NCBI GenBank assembly: GCA_002504905.1
Contig: DATY01000033.1
Coordinates: 979 to 9,975 of the forward strand
Direction of reading: 5' to 3'
Length of the DNA stretch: 8,997 nt
DNA from: Euryarchaeota archaeon UBA605
GTDB taxonomy: Archaea > Thermoplasmatota > Poseidoniia > Poseidoniales > Thalassarchaeaceae
In this document: one piece after another, positions 6,878-8,997 of the stretch
How positions within the stretch are numbered: the first letter of the stretch is position 1
How the letters are laid out: every line of letters begins with the position of its first letter
Notes under the pieces: generated by a model
What the model was told of the DNA's origin: nothing
Databases searched by the model: none
Seen by the model: the letters and a program-made list of their open reading frames with translations, nothing else
Position numbers and translations under genes: made by a program

Positions 6878-7105
6878 ATGAATGAACATAACGCTAAGAA
6901 GATTTGGTCATATATACAGGAGGCTGGAGATAAGTTAGTCGGTAAATTACCTCCATCTAAAAATCATCCAAGAGGTAGAAATCCCTATGCACATGTTGCT
7001 ATATGTGTGAAAAGTAAGTTTTCACAATCATACAAAGAAATACCTGACGAAAAATATGAGGAGGTTTTAGAATACATAGATTTCCTTGTTGAAAATCCAT
7101 CCTAA
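6878..7105 (+). CDS. uncharacterised 75-residue protein coupled to the DNA methyltransferase
   Basis: The ATG is nine bases after the methyltransferase stop. A weak Shine-Dalgarno (GAGTTGTT, 6867-6874) overlaps that stop and sits in the same register as the AGGTGAT site, so the two genes are probably co-translated. The protein is soluble and mixed-charge. Its first part is basic with a KLPPSKNHPRGRNPYAHV stretch (23-40), followed by KSKFSQSYKEIPDEKYEEVLEYIDFL (45-70). The KF-x-SYKEIP-x-YEEVLEYI pattern resembles the short C-terminal segment found in some phage antirepressor or ORF6C-type regulators (SYKDIP followed by a helix with EEAL-I). This resemblance is from memory. It could be a DNA-binding partner, a regulator of the methyltransferase, or a phage-derived fragment. 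I do not assign a function. Confidence 0.72.
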   Translation: MNEHNAKKIWSYIQEAGDKLVGKLPPSKNHPRGRNPYAHVAICVKSKFSQSYKEIPDEKYEEVLEYIDFLVENPS

Positions 7106-7157
7106 TTGAGATTGATATTCTTCTAATTATTAATTTCTATCCATACAATTATTAGGG

Positions 7158-7168
7158 TAAATTAAATA
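7158..7168 (+). promoter_or_regulatory. TATA-like box for the CobW-type GTPase gene
   Basis: TAAATTAAATA is centred about 26 bases before the ATG at 7190, with no Shine-Dalgarno in between. The 84-base gap after the previous gene is the likely promoter of the GTPase-ferredoxin unit, with a leaderless start at 7190. Confidence 0.4.
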
Positions 7169-7189
7169 GCAATAAATAATGCTAATATT

Positions 7190-8413
7190 ATGATTAATGA
7201 TGCAGATAGCTCACATAGAAGAATTCCCGTGACCGTATTGACAGGATTCTTAGGTTCGGGAAAAACCACTTTATTGAATCATATTCTTACTAGTATGGAA
7301 CATAAAATGAAGTTTGCTGTTATTGAGAATGAATTTGGTGACATTGGAATCGATGAAAATATTTTGGTAGAGAGTTCAGAAGAAAGTGTTATTGAGGTCA
7401 TGAATGGATGTATCTGTTGTACTGTTAGAGGCGATCTAACAGAAGTTCTAGATAGAATGTATGACAGGATAAAAGATTTCGATGGTGTTCTAATTGAAAC
7501 AACTGGTTTGGCTGATCCCGCACCAGTTGCACAAACATTTTTCGTCGATGATAAAGTAGTTGAGAGATACAAACTAGATGGAATAATCACTGTAGTCGAT
7601 GCGAAGCATATTGTCCAACATGTCGATGAAGAAAAACCTGAAGGTGTCGAAAACGAATCTGTTGAGCAACTAGCATTCGCAGATAGAATAATGCTGAATA
7701 AAATAGATCTTGTTTCCGAAGAAGAATTACAAGAGGTTGAAAAGAAAATCAAGTCAATAAATGGATTCGCTCCTATATTCCGTACAGAAAATAGTTTAAT
7801 TGACCCAAATGAATTAATTGGGATAGGTTCCTTTGATTTGAAAAGAACATTAGAAATGGACCCAGAATTCCTTGATACCGATGCAGAACATGAGCACGAC
7901 CAACGTGTTACTTCTACAAGTTCAAAGTTTGAGGGAGAACTAAATGTAAATAAATTGGAAAAATGGGTTGGAGATTTATTGAGAACGAAGGCCCAGGATC
8001 TTTTCCGATACAAAGGCGTTTTGGCTGTGAAAGGTACTGATGAAAAATATGTATTTCAAGGAGTACATATGCTGTTCGCGGGCAATTTTAGTAAGGATAT
8101 TGGAATTTGGAAGGATGATGAAAAACGCGAATGTCGCTTTGTTTTCATCGGAAGAGATCTTGACCATGAAGCACTTCAGAACGGACTTATGGAATGTAGA
8201 GCTGAAGAACTGCGATTCAATGTTGGAGACACTGTTTATGCAAATCTAGGACATAGTGAATTTACTGAAGGAAAAGTTTTGAAAATTTGGGACCAGGGAA
8301 ATCCGTATAGAGTAGAAATTCAAAATGAAGAAAAATCGAATGTTTGGGTCCCCATAGATAATGATGATTATGTTAGGGCAGGAAAAATGAGTTGGTTTGG
8401 GCGCACACTTTAA
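7190..8413 (+). CDS. COG0523 (CobW-type) G3E GTPase metallochaperone with C-terminal SH3/Tudor-like extension
   Basis: This is a 407-residue cytoplasmic GTPase. Walker A is GFLGSGKTT (19-27), the metal-binding motif is NGCICC (72-77) followed by TVRGDL, the DXXG-like strand is ETTGLADP (103-110), and the guanine-specificity motif is NKID (170-173). A short acidic-His loop EHEHD (233-237) precedes the CobW C-terminal domain, which includes RYKGVLAV, KYVFQGVHMLF and RFVFIG (about 246-340). COG0523 proteins use GTP hydrolysis to load zinc, cobalt or iron into client proteins. Unusually, about 60 more residues (342-402) follow, reading FNVGDTVYANLG, EGKVLKIWD, NPYRVEI and VWVPIDNDDYVRA, an SH3/Tudor-like small barrel pattern. 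It is followed 12 bases later by the [2Fe-2S] protein gene. The metal is not readable; no cobalamin gene is nearby, so a cobW symbol is withheld. Confidence 0.92.
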   Translation: MINDADSSHRRIPVTVLTGFLGSGKTTLLNHILTSMEHKMKFAVIENEFGDIGIDENILVESSEESVIEVMNGCICCTVRGDLTEVLDRMYDRIKDFDGVLIETTGLADPAPVAQTFFVDDKVVERYKLDGIITVVDAKHIVQHVDEEKPEGVENESVEQLAFADRIMLNKIDLVSEEELQEVEKKIKSINGFAPIFRTENSLIDPNELIGIGSFDLKRTLEMDPEFLDTDAEHEHDQRVTSTSSKFEGELNVNKLEKWVGDLLRTKAQDLFRYKGVLAVKGTDEKYVFQGVHMLFAGNFSKDIGIWKDDEKRECRFVFIGRDLDHEALQNGLMECRAEELRFNVGDTVYANLGHSEFTEGKVLKIWDQGNPYRVEIQNEEKSNVWVPIDNDDYVRAGKMSWFGRTL

Positions 8414-8414
8414 T

Positions 8415-8423
8415 GAGTTGATT
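8415..8423 (+). promoter_or_regulatory. Shine-Dalgarno-like site for the [2Fe-2S] protein gene
   Basis: GAGTTGATT lies between the GTPase stop and the ATG at 8426. It differs by one base from GAGGTGAT and sits in the same register as the other intra-operon sites, supporting start 8426 and co-transcription. Confidence 0.45.
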
Positions 8424-8425
8424 CA

Positions 8426-8776
8426 ATGCCTACTGATGTAGTTGTCTGTAATGGATGCTGTTGTGGTAATACAGAAAAAGGACACCCAGAAGTTCCTATA
8501 GATTTCTTAAAAAACGCATGGAATGAATATGGTTTAGAAGAACATGTCAAACTTAGAATTTCTAAATGCCTAGGACCTTGCAGTATGCATAATGTGTCTT
8601 TATTGAGGACAGAAGAAAAACAAGAATGGTTAGGGAAACTTAGCCAAAAAGAACATTATGAAGCCCTCATTGAATGGGCTTGTAATATAGTTGAAAATAA
8701 GTATAACACAGAGATTCCTGAGAAATTACTACCTCATAGATTTCAGCGTTTCCAAGAAGTAGTCATTAGAGATTAA
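8426..8776 (+). CDS. small thioredoxin-fold [2Fe-2S] ferredoxin-like protein
   Basis: This 116-residue soluble protein begins VVVCNGCCCGNTEKGHP (5-21) and continues to ISKCLGPCSMHNVSLL (45-60). The Cys pattern (Cys8, 11, 12, 13 and Cys48, 52) with the KCLGPC turn is that of the short thioredoxin-like [2Fe-2S] ferredoxin family, and the CCCG form resembles variants found near metal or cobalamin genes. It would bind an iron-sulfur cluster or another metal ion. The extra adjacent cysteines leave room for either role. The gene is 12 bases after the CobW-type GTPase, so this protein may be a redox partner, metal donor or client of that chaperone (inference). Its stop is one base from the stop of a convergent Cys-rich mini-gene. 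It is not a rubredoxin, so it is not an obvious electron donor for the hydroxylase at 4540. Confidence 0.8.
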   Translation: MPTDVVVCNGCCCGNTEKGHPEVPIDFLKNAWNEYGLEEHVKLRISKCLGPCSMHNVSLLRTEEKQEWLGKLSQKEHYEALIEWACNIVENKYNTEIPEKLLPHRFQRFQEVVIRD

Positions 8777-8777
8777 G

Positions 8778-8843
8778 CTAACAACAACCATCGCAACTGC
8801 AATCTGCACCACATGGGGAACAATCACAACATTCACAATCCAT
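8778..8843 (-). CDS. Cys-rich 21-residue metallothionein-like miniprotein (candidate)
   Basis: On the minus strand an ATG at 8843-8841 opens a 21-codon frame ending in TAG (8780-8778). Nine of the 21 residues are Cys, spaced C-x-C-C-x-C-x2-C-x3-C-x-C-x2-C-C from residue 3 to 21. The rest are mostly Asp, Gly, Ser, Glu, Pro and Ala. There are no aromatic or large hydrophobic residues after Met1. CxC, CC and CxxC clusters are the hallmark of metallothionein-like metal binders. It faces the [2Fe-2S] gene tail to tail with one base between stops. An in-frame stop lies three codons above the ATG, so no longer form exists. A TATA-like box is about 24 bases before the ATG. The sense strand of the same bases reads Asn/His-rich, so an artefact of an AC-rich repeat-like stretch cannot be excluded. 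No homologue is recognised. Confidence 0.55.
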   Translation of the reverse strand: MDCECCDCSPCGADCSCDGCC

Positions 8844-8862
8844 GTAATTACTTCAATTGTTA

Positions 8863-8870
8863 AGTATTTA
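8863..8870 (-). promoter_or_regulatory. TATA-like box for the Cys-rich miniprotein
   Basis: On the minus strand TAAATACT is centred about 24 bases before the ATG at 8843. No Shine-Dalgarno is present, so translation would be leaderless. The same AT-rich bases read on the + strand as GTATTTA and could equally serve a rightward promoter. Confidence 0.3.
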
Positions 8871-8976
8871 GTATTAATTGAAAAAATAATGAAAATATTA
8901 ATGTTATCAGCCCTTTTTATTAATTTCAACTTCTTAACGGCTCAATATTTATGGTCATTATTTTACTAGGTTTATT

Positions 8977-8997
8977 GTGAATAGCCATTCTGATATG
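8977..8997 (+). CDS. possible first codons of the next gene (partial, uncertain)
   Basis: A GTG at 8977 starts seven open codons (MNSHSDM) that run off the window end. A TATA-like ATATTTAT (8945-8952) lies about 29 bases upstream, and no Shine-Dalgarno is visible. Seven codons are too few for any assignment, and an ATG at 8995 is an alternative start. Confidence 0.2.

Noticed and set aside
7106..7189. possible terminator after the 75-residue gene
   Set aside because: The region has only scattered T-rich patches and no clear hairpin or long T-run, so nothing beyond the promoter is supported.
7279..8013. 244-codon open frame on the minus strand opposite the GTPase gene
   Set aside because: It is Ser-rich and without any motif, and lies entirely antisense to a gene with clear Walker A, CICC and NKID motifs. 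It is a by-product of the GTPase codon use.
8729..8929. 66-codon minus-strand frame spanning the Cys-rich ORF in another frame
   Set aside because: It is a run of Val/Ile without a family pattern, overlaps the end of the ferredoxin gene, and competes with the far more structured Cys-rich frame.
8889..8969. 26-codon + ORF beginning MKILMLSALF, resembling a signal peptide
   Set aside because: It stops at 8967-8969 with no mature part, has no Shine-Dalgarno, and hydrophobic short frames are frequent in AT-rich spacers.
1..8997. CRISPR arrays, tRNA or rRNA genes, insertion sequences, prophage integrase or attachment sites
   Set aside because: No repeated spacers, tRNA arm motifs, transposase frames or direct repeats were seen in the short intergenic gaps, and no gap without a gene exceeds 300 bases.

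Overview
The window is an AT-rich, gene-dense stretch with almost every gene on the + strand. It reads like a planktonic marine microbe, most likely an archaeon of the Marine Group II/III (Thermoplasmatota-like) type. The reasons are the compact AT-rich genome, genes inside operons with a Shine-Dalgarno at fixed spacing, and genes that lead transcription units with no Shine-Dalgarno but a TATA-like box about 25 bases before the start codon, as expected for leaderless archaeal mRNAs. No marker gene is present, so this placement is inference (about 55-60 percent); an AT-rich marine bacterium cannot be excluded.

Layout. (1) 1-3078: a metal-transport operon. It holds the end of an unknown membrane-anchored protein (perhaps the substrate-binding protein), an ABC-type Zn/Mn ATPase, its ABC-3 permease, and a polytopic putative manganese/heavy-metal transporter with an internal duplication. 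Genes overlap or lie within a few bases, and a T-rich tract follows the last one. (2) 3179-4465: a membrane acyltransferase of the acyltransferase-3 family, probably transcribed alone. (3) 4540-5556: an AlkB-type integral-membrane diiron hydroxylase (alkane 1-monooxygenase-like) with all the histidine boxes. (4) 5558-7105: a perfect 11-bp inverted repeat, then an orphan D12-class DNA adenine methyltransferase and a coupled 75-residue protein. (5) 7190-8776: a COG0523/CobW-type GTPase metallochaperone with an unusual C-terminal SH3/Tudor-like extension, followed by a small Cys-rich thioredoxin-fold [2Fe-2S] ferredoxin-like protein. (6) 8778-8843, minus strand: a 21-codon ORF with nine cysteines, convergent with the ferredoxin gene and one base from its stop. 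It looks like an unannotated metallothionein-like miniprotein. The window ends in an AT-rich spacer and possibly the first codons of another gene.

Together, the two ends concern transition-metal handling: uptake and probably export of Zn/Mn at the left, and intracellular metal delivery or storage (GTPase, Fe-S protein, Cys-rich miniprotein) at the right. The middle holds an iron-dependent hydrocarbon hydroxylase, a surface- or lipid-modifying acyltransferase and a DNA methylation unit. The most novel item is the Cys-rich miniprotein beside the CobW-ferredoxin pair. Next are the GTPase extension and the small methyltransferase-linked protein.
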